NCBI RefSeq assembly: GCF_900101495.1
Contig: NZ_FMUS01000022.1
Location: forward strand, 1 to 64,000
Length of the DNA: 64,000 nucleotides
DNA from: Alkaliphilus peptidifermentans DSM 18978
GTDB lineage: Bacteria; Bacillota; Clostridia; Peptostreptococcales; Natronincolaceae
Direction: 5' to 3'
Shown here one piece after another: positions 52,896 to 61,108 of this stretch. The position numbers and the translations under genes were made by a program. Each line of letters starts with the position of its first letter. The stretch's first letter is position 1. The notes under the pieces are model-generated. The model was not told the origin of the DNA. It made no database searches and saw only the letters and a list, made by a program, of their open reading frames with translations.

Positions 52896-54878
52896 CTATC
52901 CCCCATAAACTCCTTCAGCTGATGCAGCTATTTCATTTTCTAGGGCATCTGTTATTCTGGCTACTATAGTATCTATACTAAAGCCCCCCTCTGTTATATC
53001 TCCTGTTTGAACTGATACTGTAGGAGTAAGGGATACAAAGTTTTGTATATTTTTCATTTCTGCTAATTCACGCATTGTTTTTAAATCCTCATTGGATATA
53101 TCAACTAAATTTTTTATTTTACCTACTTCATTAACTGTGTTTATGCTTTCTATGTCAAATACTTCTTTACCCATACTCATGCCTAATATATCTGGTTTTT
53201 CGGGCATCTTAAATTTGTCTGTTATGCTGGAAATACCATTCATTAATCCTTCACCAGCACTTTGCCCTAAAGCATAGCCTTTTTTTGCTGTTTCACTTAT
53301 ATTTTTAAATTCCATTCTTTTAATACTGATTACATCTTTATCACTTGTTGGCTTCGTTAGCGACTCCATCATTGAGTCTATTCCACTGGTTAAATCCTTT
53401 TCAATACCAGGAATTTTATTTATAAGCTTCTCAATACCTTGTATAATTGAATTAACAAATCCTAATACATTCATGGTTAAGTCATAGAATAGCTTTTTTA
53501 CAGCATATACAGGATCAATAAATAGATTTCCAATAAATTCTGCAAAGCTTGCAAAATAATTCCATAGATAAGCCATATAATTATATATAGCAGCATATAG
53601 TCCACCGAATATACCACCAACAAATCCAATTACTTGATCTGCTGTAATGCCAAATTCTTTCAAGATACATATTAGCACTCCAATGGCTAAAAATATTAGC
53701 ATAATTGGAATATGGGTAGTTGCCCAGGCAATCCCTGTTGATAATATAGCAGTTACCATTGCCCAAATTTTTGGTATTATAAATGCACCCAATAGTCCGC
53801 CAGCCGCCCAAACAATAGGCTCAATTAACCCCCAATTATCAACCACTGCTGCTCCTATCCAACTAATTCCATTTATTAATCCAATAACAGCATCTGTAAC
53901 TAAACTAAATCCACCAACTAATACCAGCAATAACCCCTGTATCTGAGGTAAATGGGTTTTAACTGTATTCATAAGTCGCAGCATTTCTGGAATTAACCCA
54001 AAGCCTATAACCTTTTTAACATCTCCCCATGAATTCTTAAATTGTGCAAGCTGTCCTTCTGGTGTGTTTGCCATAGCCCTGGCAACTCCATTTAGGTTAC
54101 CCTCCAGCATTTCCACAACCATAGCTGCCCTTTGGGCCTCGGTACCAGTTTTTAATATACGCTGTTCTGCTTCACTTAAGGCATCTATGTTAATTCCTGC
54201 TGCTGACAGTGCCTGTGTATCACCTAACATTGCTTTCCCCATTATATCTGCCGTCTGCATTATTTCCTCTTGACTGACATTTGCACCGTAGGTTGCTGCA
54301 GCAAGGTTATACATGGATTCCGTCATCATCTTTACATTGTTAGGGTCATGTACATATTCTGCCAGCTTTGCCATACCGGTAATTCCCACATCATCAGCTA
54401 TTGTAGTTCCATTGCTTAACTGAGCAGCATATTCCTTCAAGGAATCTATACTTTGCTTATCTACTCCTCTTTTATTTTCCATTATTGATTGAAGCCTTAT
54501 TTCTGACTTTAGCTGTTGATTGGCAGCCTTAACAGAATCACCCATAAATTGCTTTATTTGATTTAGGTTTAAATATTCACCTGCCAGCTTTTTAAAGCTT
54601 TTAATAATAGTACCTGCTGTTTTATTACCCTTATTTAGTTGGTTATTAAGCTTACTTTGTCCAGCAGCTGCATTCTGTGCTGAAGCCTGTAAATTGACAT
54701 TGGTGGTGGCTAAATTATTTTGGGCTATTGATAGGGTATTTGTATTATGAACATTGTTCTGAACCATGCTGTTATACTGATTCATTGAAACAAGGGTTAC
54801 ATTTATAGTTCTATTGAAATTTATCATTGGGTTTATAAGAGTATTAAAGTTTTGCAAAGATTTTGCTATAATATTCAT
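52896..54878 (-). CDS. Tape measure protein, module B
   Basis: This 660-aa protein has an N-terminal half that is helical and Asn/Gln-rich (NQYNSMVQNNVHNTNTLS). A phage tail tape measure core follows (NGTTIADDVGITGMAKLAEY, QEEIMQTADIMGKAMLGDTQALSAAGINID, in parts). There are several hydrophobic segments at about residues 320-450. ATG 54878 has AAGGGAGG upstream. It is not close to the module A tape measure in sequence, although the length is alike, so the two tails should be of similar length. Confidence 0.9.
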   Translation of the reverse strand: MNIIAKSLQNFNTLINPMINFNRTINVTLVSMNQYNSMVQNNVHNTNTLSIAQNNLATTNVNLQASAQNAAAGQSKLNNQLNKGNKTAGTIIKSFKKLAGEYLNLNQIKQFMGDSVKAANQQLKSEIRLQSIMENKRGVDKQSIDSLKEYAAQLSNGTTIADDVGITGMAKLAEYVHDPNNVKMMTESMYNLAAATYGANVSQEEIMQTADIMGKAMLGDTQALSAAGINIDALSEAEQRILKTGTEAQRAAMVVEMLEGNLNGVARAMANTPEGQLAQFKNSWGDVKKVIGFGLIPEMLRLMNTVKTHLPQIQGLLLVLVGGFSLVTDAVIGLINGISWIGAAVVDNWGLIEPIVWAAGGLLGAFIIPKIWAMVTAILSTGIAWATTHIPIMLIFLAIGVLICILKEFGITADQVIGFVGGIFGGLYAAIYNYMAYLWNYFASFAEFIGNLFIDPVYAVKKLFYDLTMNVLGFVNSIIQGIEKLINKIPGIEKDLTSGIDSMMESLTKPTSDKDVISIKRMEFKNISETAKKGYALGQSAGEGLMNGISSITDKFKMPEKPDILGMSMGKEVFDIESINTVNEVGKIKNLVDISNEDLKTMRELAEMKNIQNFVSLTPTVSVQTGDITEGGFSIDTIVARITDALENEIAASAEGVYGG

Positions 54879-54981
54879 ATTTGCCTCCCTTCCTGAAAAA
54901 CCCATAGGAGAATTTATTCTAAAATTATTGGAGAAATTGCATAATTAGTTTCAAAATTATGCAATTTCCTTAAATAAAGAA

Positions 54982-55571
54982 TTACTTCCTTCGTGACTTT
55001 CTTTTCCTTTCTTCTGAAACTCGAATATCTATTAGGGCAATTATTGCAGCCTTCTGCTGAATTGAGTATTCAGCAAATTCCCACGGCTTTATATTGTTTT
55101 CGTGGAAGGCGTAATAAGCATAATTCCACTCACTATCGCCTTCCTTTATTAGTTTTTTACCTCATCCACAATTTCATTAATGTCAACATTAAATCCATTT
55201 GTCTTTTGAATTTTTTCCACAAGTGAGGAATATTCTCCAGCTAAGAGCATTTTCTTGATTAATTCATCTGAACCAATTACCCCATAGGATTTTTGAAGTT
55301 GTGCATCCTTTAGGTTTGGAAAAACAACACTGGCTACTATAAGCTTAGATAAATATTCCTCTGGGCTGGTTTCAGGAACTTTAATTCCATTCTTCCCCTT
55401 TGTTAGCTTCGTGGCAGATTTTCTTATGGTCTCATTCTCAGCTTCTGTTATGGCCTTAATTTTCCACGAAACAGCCTTACCTTCTTTGTTCTTAAATCTT
55501 TCTGACACCACAAATTCTTCTACTATATCACTCTCAACATTCTGTGCGAAAAATAATTGTAAATCATTCAC
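54982..55571 (-). CDS. Tail assembly chaperone with programmed -1 frameshift, module B
   Basis: The zero frame encodes 140 aa (MNDLQLFFAQN to IVDEVKN, stop TAA 55151-55149). The heptamer A_AAA_AAC at 55158-55152 precedes the stop directly. In the -1 frame the reading continues 56 codons (LIKEGDSEWNYAYYAFHENN, KPWEFAEYSIQQKAAIIALID) to TAA 54984-54982, just before the tape measure gene. This extension is typical for XkdN-type chaperones. Module A has the same heptamer at the same relative place. Confidence 0.9.
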
Positions 55572-55584
55572 ATTATTTTCCTCC

Positions 55585-56049
55585 TTATCCTCTTGGACTA
55601 TTGAAGCTATCTAAAATATCAAAACCATCAAAGGTGAAGGAAATCTCTTCATCCAATTGGTCTTCAGAGGTTGCATCAAATTTAGCTGCTACAACCCCAT
55701 CAATATTACAGTTTTTTAGGAGAATGGTTTGCTTTCCTGCACTGGAGGCAGGATCTTCATTCACCACCTGTAAATCAAAGTAAAAGTCTCTTCCATGCTT
55801 AACATACTCCAGCATTAATTGACGGAATAGTGAAGTTATATAATAGATGGTTAAAGTACCTGTTCCACTCCATCCGGCAGCCTTCTTACCTACATTTGTT
55901 TTTCCCAGTACAGGAACATCAGATTTACTTTTTTCAATACTGGATTCCAATGACTTGGCATAGAATAATTCTTCTACATTATCATTTAGTATTACAAAGG
56001 CTTTGGCATATTTTCCACTTATGGCATCCTGTTCATTCATATATTTCAT
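55585..56049 (-). CDS. Tail tube protein (XkdM-like), module B
   Basis: This 154-aa protein shows AISGKYAKAFVILNDNVEELFYAKSLE near the start (in parts), AAGWSGTGTLTIYYITSLFRQLMLEYVKHGRDFYFDLQVVNEDP (in parts) and the C-terminal LDEEISFTFDGFDILDSFN. It matches PBSX-type core tail proteins. It lies between sheath and chaperone. Confidence 0.9.
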   Translation of the reverse strand: MKYMNEQDAISGKYAKAFVILNDNVEELFYAKSLESSIEKSKSDVPVLGKTNVGKKAAGWSGTGTLTIYYITSLFRQLMLEYVKHGRDFYFDLQVVNEDPASSAGKQTILLKNCNIDGVVAAKFDATSEDQLDEEISFTFDGFDILDSFNSPRG

Positions 56050-56060
56050 TTTAGCTCCTC

Positions 56061-57377
56061 CTATCTCACTCGAATTTTAAAGTACAATTTTTCAATACTG
56101 TCTACTGGTTGAATATGTGTCTCTATATATACAGCTTCTGCTTCGTTACCCTCTTCAACTGATATATCTGTTTGAGAGTTAAAATTCTGTATAGCTTCAA
56201 TATTTTCCAGTAGCTCAAGGTAATTAATGCATTCACCCTTTAAAAGGTTTCTCCCATCTTCATTGTTACTAATTTTACCAATATAAAAGTCACTGAATAT
56301 ACGTTCAAAATCGTTATTTATACTGTCCAATACTCTAATTACTCTATTCTTTTTAAATTCTCTTCCCTTTTTTGTTGTAAAGGATGTAAGGGTATTAATA
56401 TCCTGTTCCACCACAGCCCTTCCATTACTGGAGACAAAAACAAACTCACCTGCCTGTAAAGCAGCAATGATTTGACCATTGCTATACCTTGGAGATGCAT
56501 CTACAGCATCATCATAGGCTGTATAGGTTAGAGATTGATTTACATTAGCCCCTGCTGTTGCTGCCGCCACCCATGCTGTACATTCTACAGGTGTTAAGAT
56601 TGAGCCATCGGCTAAAACCACTCCATTTTTAACGCTGATTATTCCCTCGTAATCGGCAATAGGATAGTTTTCTAAAACCACCTGTATTCTTCTGCCTTCA
56701 TCTTCCCTTAATCTCTTACAGAAGGAAGCAAATACCCCTTTAAGTGAACTGTCGGTAGTTGCTACAGCCATAGTATTAAAGCTATAGCTTTCTATTGCAG
56801 TCAAATAATCCAGATAGTTTTCATTTGTAGTTACTCCATCTGACCCGCCTGTCAGGGGCGTACCTGCAGTTTCTACCAATTCTCCATTGCCGCTGAATAT
56901 TACCCAGTCATTAGAAGCTATATTGTTGATATCAGTAACCGTTTGTGAATCAACAGCCTCGCCGGAAAGAAAGGTGGTAACATTATATTTTGAATTATCA
57001 TCTATATCCTGTGAAACAGTGATTGTAATATCATTTCCTCTTAGGCCGCTATATTTTGCAGTAATACTCAAATCTCCCACTGTGGCAGAGGCAGCTGTAC
57101 CTGCATTTAATCTATATAGCAGTAATGTTTTTGCTCTTTTTAATGCCTCCCTGATTAAAATAAGCTTTGGTGATGTCATGGGATAGCCAAGCTTTATAGA
57201 TGTATTCTCCCCAGCTTCAATCGTTATAACTTCATTTGCCGGCCCCCAGGATAAAGCCATGGGTATGGTAACAATACCCCTGTCACCGATGGTGCCCATT
57301 GCCCTTCCTTCACTTTCAAAATTAACATATACACCTGGTCGTACCTTGTTTTGAGTAGTCCATGTTCCTCCTGTCAT
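56061..57377 (-). CDS. Contractile tail sheath protein, module B
   Basis: This 438-aa sheath protein begins MTGGTWTTQNKVRPGVYVNFESEG and has IVTIPMALSWGPANEVITIE. An inserted beta domain (about residues 105-200; KYSGLRGNDITITVSQDIDD) follows. The conserved C-terminal region contains NRVIRVLDSINNDFERIFSDFYIGKISNNEDGRNLLKGECINYLELLE (in parts). It is the usual length of PBSX XkdK-type sheaths. The start directly abuts the preceding 59-aa gene. Confidence 0.94.
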   Translation of the reverse strand: MTGGTWTTQNKVRPGVYVNFESEGRAMGTIGDRGIVTIPMALSWGPANEVITIEAGENTSIKLGYPMTSPKLILIREALKRAKTLLLYRLNAGTAASATVGDLSITAKYSGLRGNDITITVSQDIDDNSKYNVTTFLSGEAVDSQTVTDINNIASNDWVIFSGNGELVETAGTPLTGGSDGVTTNENYLDYLTAIESYSFNTMAVATTDSSLKGVFASFCKRLREDEGRRIQVVLENYPIADYEGIISVKNGVVLADGSILTPVECTAWVAAATAGANVNQSLTYTAYDDAVDASPRYSNGQIIAALQAGEFVFVSSNGRAVVEQDINTLTSFTTKKGREFKKNRVIRVLDSINNDFERIFSDFYIGKISNNEDGRNLLKGECINYLELLENIEAIQNFNSQTDISVEEGNEAEAVYIETHIQPVDSIEKLYFKIRVR

Positions 57378-57557
57378 TTATTTAGCCTCCTGTCTTATAA
57401 ATTTTTCTATCATACTTGTTACTTCTTCAATAGTGTATTTTTTCTCTTCCCTTAATAGAGAATTGATTAAATCCTTTTGGATTTGTGTAAATTTCATGGA
57501 TTTCATTATTTCAGACTTGGAATATTCCTTATACTGATTTTTCTCTTGCTTTTCCAT
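57378..57557 (-). CDS. 59-aa protein between tail terminator and sheath, module B
   Basis: ATG 57557 overlaps the upstream stop as TAATG. The frame ends at TAA 57380-57378, adjacent to the sheath ATG. The protein is charged and helical (MEKQEKNQYKEYSKSEIMKS ... MIEKFIRQEAK). Small proteins of this kind occur before the sheath in PBSX-type loci. Tight coupling on both sides argues that it is translated. Function not known. Confidence 0.75.
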   Translation of the reverse strand: MEKQEKNQYKEYSKSEIMKSMKFTQIQKDLINSLLREEKKYTIEEVTSMIEKFIRQEAK

Positions 57558-58036
57558 TATCCTTTTATTCCTCCCTTTTCCTCTAAAATCCCCATCTTTG
57601 TAGTTGCCTCCTGCTGCCTATAGACAAAGAAGCTGTATTCAACAAAAAAATTCAAGGCCCCTTCTATAATTTCATGCTTCATTCCAACGCCCCTTAGTTT
57701 TCTTCCGTCTATTTCTATATGCTCCGTTATGTTATATAGCTCCTCTGCCACATTGTTCATAGCTCTATTATTCTTGTCTGGGGTGTGGTAATAAATAACG
57801 AAGGAATATACTCGACGGTATCTTCCATTAAGCTCCTTTATCTCATTTCCCTTCAGCATTTTTACATAAAAATAAGGAGGGTTAGCTCCTTCTATTACTT
57901 CTTCATCAAATACTTCATTATTGGGAAACTGACTATTTAATACAGCCATAATTCCATCACAAAGGCTATTATATGATCCTGACGTAACCCTACACCTCCC
58001 TTCATTATCCTTCAAGAATTGCAGTAAAACCTCCAT
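57557..58036 (-). CDS. Tail terminator-like protein (DUF6838 type), module B
   Basis: This 159-aa protein has LCDGIMAVLNSQFPNNEVFDEEVIEGANPPYFYVKML (in parts) and the RRVYSFVIYYHTPDKNNRAMNNVAEELYN stretch typical of the tail terminator group (in parts). I use ATG 58036 with AAGGGGAGGG. A TTG five codons upstream lies within that ribosome site. It would stop tube polymerisation and, in the absence of a head, cap the tail. Confidence 0.82.
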   Translation of the reverse strand: MEVLLQFLKDNEGRCRVTSGSYNSLCDGIMAVLNSQFPNNEVFDEEVIEGANPPYFYVKMLKGNEIKELNGRYRRVYSFVIYYHTPDKNNRAMNNVAEELYNITEHIEIDGRKLRGVGMKHEIIEGALNFFVEYSFFVYRQQEATTKMGILEEKGGIKG

Positions 58037-58060
58037 CCCTCCCCTTCGCAAAATTAAATT

Positions 58061-58420
58061 TTATATTTTTCTTAGAATGTATATCTTCAATCCTTGATCT
58101 AAATCTACTAAGGCTATTTTATTCACTGTCTTATACAACAATTTCTTATGTCTTACATTACTGCCTATCCTTAGATAATGATAGGTAAATAGCTGCATAT
58201 CCTCTAATAAAAAGAAGTCGTCGTTTTTACTAATTATCTCATCTGAGATACCTTCAATTGTTCCTTCTAGTTGTATCCATTCATCATTTCTTTGTAGCCA
58301 TAGGTCCTTATTGTAGATTAAGGGATATCTGACACATGATGAAAAAATACAATGATATCTTAATCCCGTCCAACTTCCCCATACACACTGAGAGCATTTA
58401 TCTCCTTCCTTGTTCTTCAT
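58061..58420 (-). CDS. First gene of module B, Cys-rich N-terminus, unknown function
   Basis: This 119-aa protein begins MKNKEGDKCSQCVWGSWTG and has four or more cysteines within the first 35 residues (CSQC, HCIFSSC), a possible zinc site. The C-terminal part is beta-rich and ends LKIYILRK. ATG 58420 has GAGGAG upstream, and a terminator-like hairpin lies 20 bases before it. No family recognised. No counterpart is present in module A. Confidence 0.7.
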   Translation of the reverse strand: MKNKEGDKCSQCVWGSWTGLRYHCIFSSCVRYPLIYNKDLWLQRNDEWIQLEGTIEGISDEIISKNDDFFLLEDMQLFTYHYLRIGSNVRHKKLLYKTVNKIALVDLDQGLKIYILRKI

Positions 58421-58439
58421 GTCATCACTCCTCGTATTC

Positions 58440-58468
58440 AAAAAGCCACCAGTAATTTAACTGGTGGC
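58440..58468 (-). terminator. Terminator between the conserved element and module B
   Basis: On the - strand GCCACCAGT pairs with ACTGGTGGC (58468-58460 with 58453-58445), followed by TTTTT. It lies only 20 bases upstream of the first module B start, so readthrough or anti-termination would be needed if the promoter is further upstream. Confidence 0.75.
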
Positions 58469-58481
58469 CCTTGGAAACTTT

Positions 58482-58551
58482 TCCTCAATATCATACTAAC
58501 ATGGTTGATATGTGCCTAGAAGGACATCTTTCGGTCAAGATTCGGACAGGT
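58482..58551 (-). promoter_or_regulatory. Conserved ~70-nt element, copy B (upstream of module B)
   Basis: It is the second copy of the element at 44261-44330. It begins at the stop of the activator-like gene and ends before the terminator at 58440-58468. Invariant blocks include TGACCGAA, GATGTCCTTC, AGGCACAT and CATGTTA(A/G)TATGATATTGAGG (read on the - strand). The strongest conservation is at the 3' end of the element. Confidence 0.6.
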
Positions 58552-59084
58552 TATTCTAACGCATCTGCTCCAAACAATAGTATTTGCAACTCATTTATCA
58601 ATCTATTTCGATGTCTCCTAATGGTTCTGTCACTAATATGGAATTTATCTTCTATCTCTTGATTTAAAAGTCTGTCAAAATATTTAGCAGGTATAATATA
58701 GTAATATGAATCACTTTTTAAGCCTTCTAAAGCTCTTTCTATTCTATCTACCAATCTCTTTGTTCTATCCTTAGTTATTATGTACCCCTCCAACACCTCT
58801 ACATGCAGTTCTTCGCCACTCACCCCACCACCACCAGTATAATAAACAATTGACTTGGATTTTTCTTGTAATCCATGCTCCTGAATGTATTGTATATCTT
58901 GCTCTTTTTGTTCTAAAGCCTTTAATAATCCTGGATAACTATACAGAAGCTTCTCAGTCTTTTGAAAGAAGGATTGGTTATCATTCTTTATTAATTTTGA
59001 TTTTTCTAATTCCCGAACAGTTTCTGCAGCAGCCTTTCGAATAATTGTTTCTATATTATCATTTGTTTGTTTTTTGGCCCCCAT
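58551..59084 (-). CDS. Putative late-operon transcription regulator (ArpU/sigma-like)
   Basis: This 177-aa protein has a helical N-terminal half and a C-terminal helix-turn-helix resembling sigma region 4 (QEIEDKFHISDRTIRRHRNRLINELQILLFG, in parts), as in ArpU-type and Xpf-like phage late activators. It is the first gene of the leftward tail locus and diverges from the repressor. TAGGAGG precedes ATG 59084. It probably switches on the tail genes when the repressor is lost. Confidence 0.75.
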   Translation of the reverse strand: MGAKKQTNDNIETIIRKAAAETVRELEKSKLIKNDNQSFFQKTEKLLYSYPGLLKALEQKEQDIQYIQEHGLQEKSKSIVYYTGGGGVSGEELHVEVLEGYIITKDRTKRLVDRIERALEGLKSDSYYYIIPAKYFDRLLNQEIEDKFHISDRTIRRHRNRLINELQILLFGADALE

Positions 59085-59428
59085 TTTATACCTCCTAAAT
59101 TTCTTATATATTATTGTACTTTTGTCAAAGCTTTAGCTAAATTATTATATTTTGTCACTTTAAGTTGTATTTTGTTTTAAAATAATCCCGATTATTTTCT
59201 AATACTTTAACTACCAGAAAATCCACCCCCTCTGTAATTAAATATTACAACTAATCGTGATAATAAGCAATTGTTGTTACTGGTTATTTCTTGAATTTTA
59301 GTATATATTTTCTTTTTAATTCTTTATTAATCTAATTATTTCTCTATTTATCACTATATGTTGTATTGCCATATATGTTATTATTGTTTATAATATTACT
59401 AATAGTGATATTATAGTGAGGTGTAATT
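59085..59428. promoter_or_regulatory. Divergent control region with candidate operators
   Basis: The region separates activator and repressor genes. Imperfect inverted repeats TATTAC(N8)GTGATA at 59243-59262 and TATTAC(N5)GTGATA at 59394-59410, plus the half-site TATCAC at 59349-59354, may be repressor operators. The second overlaps the -10 box of the repressor promoter. The spacing differs between sites, so this is tentative. Confidence 0.45.
59366..59394 (+). promoter_or_regulatory. Promoter of the repressor gene
   Basis: TTGCCA 59366-59371 and TATAAT 59389-59394 with a 17-base spacer. It starts 35 bases before the ATG and overlaps a candidate operator, consistent with autoregulation. Confidence 0.6.
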
Positions 59429-60466
59429 ATGATAGGTAGGAGAATAAAAGAATTAAGGGGTAATTGTAACATTACACAGGAAGAGCTAAGTAAGATTATA
59501 GGAGTTAGTACTTCCATGGTGGGAATGTATGAAACTGAAGCTCGTAACCCAAGTTATGAAGTGTTATTGCGAATTGCAGAATATTTTAAAGTTTCCACTG
59601 ACTACATTCTCGGAAAAACAAATTTCAAATTTTATGAGGATGAGGAAATAAAAAATGTTGAGATGCTTATTGATTCAATTGCAAATAGTAAAAGTGACGA
59701 TATAAAAATATTATCAAAGGATATACTTGAGCTCCTGCATTTAACCACTTATGATTCAATATCTGGTAATCGAGTTAAAGAATTGACCTTCATAAAAAAG
59801 TTATATTACATAATTTATAAGCTTCAAAATACTTTAAGTAATAATGCATATAAAAGATTCACAAGTAAAAATAATGTTAGACTGCTAAGTCAAGATGAAA
59901 TTAATAACATTACCAGTGATTTAAAGAATAAATTTAACAATCTATCGGATAAAATTACAGATTACTATTTTGATGAAGAGACATGGCGACAGGACCTAAA
60001 CATAGACATTGATAGTTTCTTTTGCTTGAATTCTGAATACGAAAATTTTTTATTAAAACCAGTCACTGGTAAAATAGTAAAAGTGCCTGTTTTAGGTAGA
60101 ATACCAGCTGGTAATCCTATTGATGCAGAAGAAAACATTATTGATTATGTTGAAATACCAGAAAGTGAAATTTCCAATGGAAGCTATTTTTATCTTCAGG
60201 TTACAGGAGATAGTATGATAGGCAGTGGTATTATGGATGGATATAGGGTTTTGGTAAAAAAGCAACCCGATGTAGAAAATGGAGAAATCGCTGTTATTAG
60301 AGTAAATAGTACTGAAGCAACCTTAAAACGTGTGAAAAAAATAGATGGTCAGGTTATACTTTATCCTGATAATCCAAAATATGATCCAATTTTTATAAAC
60401 AATAGTGATGCTGAAATCATTGGAAAAGTTGTAAAAGTTGAATTTGATCCTAATAAAAAATATTAA
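59429..60466 (+). CDS. CI/LexA-like repressor with S24 self-cleavage domain
   Basis: This 345-aa protein has an N-terminal XRE helix-turn-helix (residues 4-58; NCNITQEELSKIIGVSTSMVGMYE), a long middle region, and a C-terminal S24/LexA domain (about 218-340). Self-cleavage residues are visible: the Ala-Gly site in RIPAGNP, Ser in GDSMIGSG and Lys in EATLKRVKK. It is likely cleaved upon RecA activation, releasing the tail locus during DNA damage. The middle part is about 100 residues longer than in typical repressors. Confidence 0.92.
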   Translation: MIGRRIKELRGNCNITQEELSKIIGVSTSMVGMYETEARNPSYEVLLRIAEYFKVSTDYILGKTNFKFYEDEEIKNVEMLIDSIANSKSDDIKILSKDILELLHLTTYDSISGNRVKELTFIKKLYYIIYKLQNTLSNNAYKRFTSKNNVRLLSQDEINNITSDLKNKFNNLSDKITDYYFDEETWRQDLNIDIDSFFCLNSEYENFLLKPVTGKIVKVPVLGRIPAGNPIDAEENIIDYVEIPESEISNGSYFYLQVTGDSMIGSGIMDGYRVLVKKQPDVENGEIAVIRVNSTEATLKRVKKIDGQVILYPDNPKYDPIFINNSDAEIIGKVVKVEFDPNKKY

Positions 60467-60514
60467 ATTTTTCAAAAGAATGCCCATACCCTACGTAAGC
60501 AAGGTGGGCATGAT

Positions 60515-60549
60515 AAAAAGCTCACTTCTTTCACAGAAGTGAGCTTTTT
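60515..60549 (+). terminator. Terminator of the repressor gene
   Basis: AAAAGCTCACTTCT pairs with AGAAGTGAGCTTTT around five bases and is followed by T-rich sequence. Confidence 0.85.
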
Positions 60550-60653
60550 ATATAAGTCCGAGAATCAATTATATGTTAATTATTACAATTTTCTATATTA
60601 AAAAACCCACCCTCCGAAACCTTTCAAAAAGTGAGCTTTAATTAGTATTTTAA

Positions 60654-60730
60654 TGGAGCTGATGAGCGGACTCGAACCGCCGAACCTCTTCCTTACCAAG
60701 GAAGTGCTCTACCTGCTGAGCTACATCAGC
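60654..60730 (-). tRNA. tRNA-Thr (anticodon GGT)
   Basis: On the - strand the 7-bp acceptor stem GCTGATG/CATCAGC is intact. The D-arm has AGCTCAGCAGGTAGAGC, the anticodon stem CTTCC/GGAAG encloses TTGGTAA (anticodon GGT), and the T-arm has GGTTCGAGTCC. The 3' CCA is encoded (60656-60654). No duplicated 3' segment marking phage integration was noticed near the tail locus. Confidence 0.95.
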
Positions 60731-61034
60731 ATATATTGTAACTGCTTGGCTAATTTTGTGACACTAAGAAATTATATATTATTTTTTAGTTAATGTAAAG
60801 GTATTTTAAGAAAAAAATATTATCAATATTTGTAAATATATTTTTAATTATTATTTTATATATTTAACCTATATTATATTCAGTTTAGAACCAAATTATT
60901 CCTATTTCTATCAATATTAATTTATTTAAACTTGTATACTTCATTTTAATGCTATTATATAGTCTTTTTCTATTGTTTTTATTAATTTAATGCAATTTTA
61001 ATTATTTAATATTGCATTTTTTTGATATTTGCCA
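60731..61034. other. AT-rich spacer upstream of the homocitrate synthase gene
   Basis: About 300 bases of very AT-rich sequence without a plausible ORF. I see no riboswitch or T-box motif in it. Confidence 0.5.
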
Positions 61035-61063
61035 TTGACTCATTTAGTTATTGCATATATAAT
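61035..61063 (+). promoter_or_regulatory. Sigma-A promoter of the homocitrate synthase-aconitase operon
   Basis: TTGACT 61035-61040 and TATAAT 61058-61063 with a 17-base spacer, 45 bases before the ATG. Confidence 0.7.
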
Positions 61064-61108
61064 ATTAAACAATAACAAACTATAGTTCATTTGAAAGGAG
61101 TATTTTAT

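Noticed and set aside
28445-59084. Complete temperate prophage
   Set aside because: No terminase, portal, capsid, head-tail connector, integrase or replication genes are found among about 38 genes.
60654-60730. tRNA-Thr as attachment site of the tail locus
   Set aside because: No integrase gene and no second copy of the tRNA 3' end was noticed at the other border near 28.4 kb.
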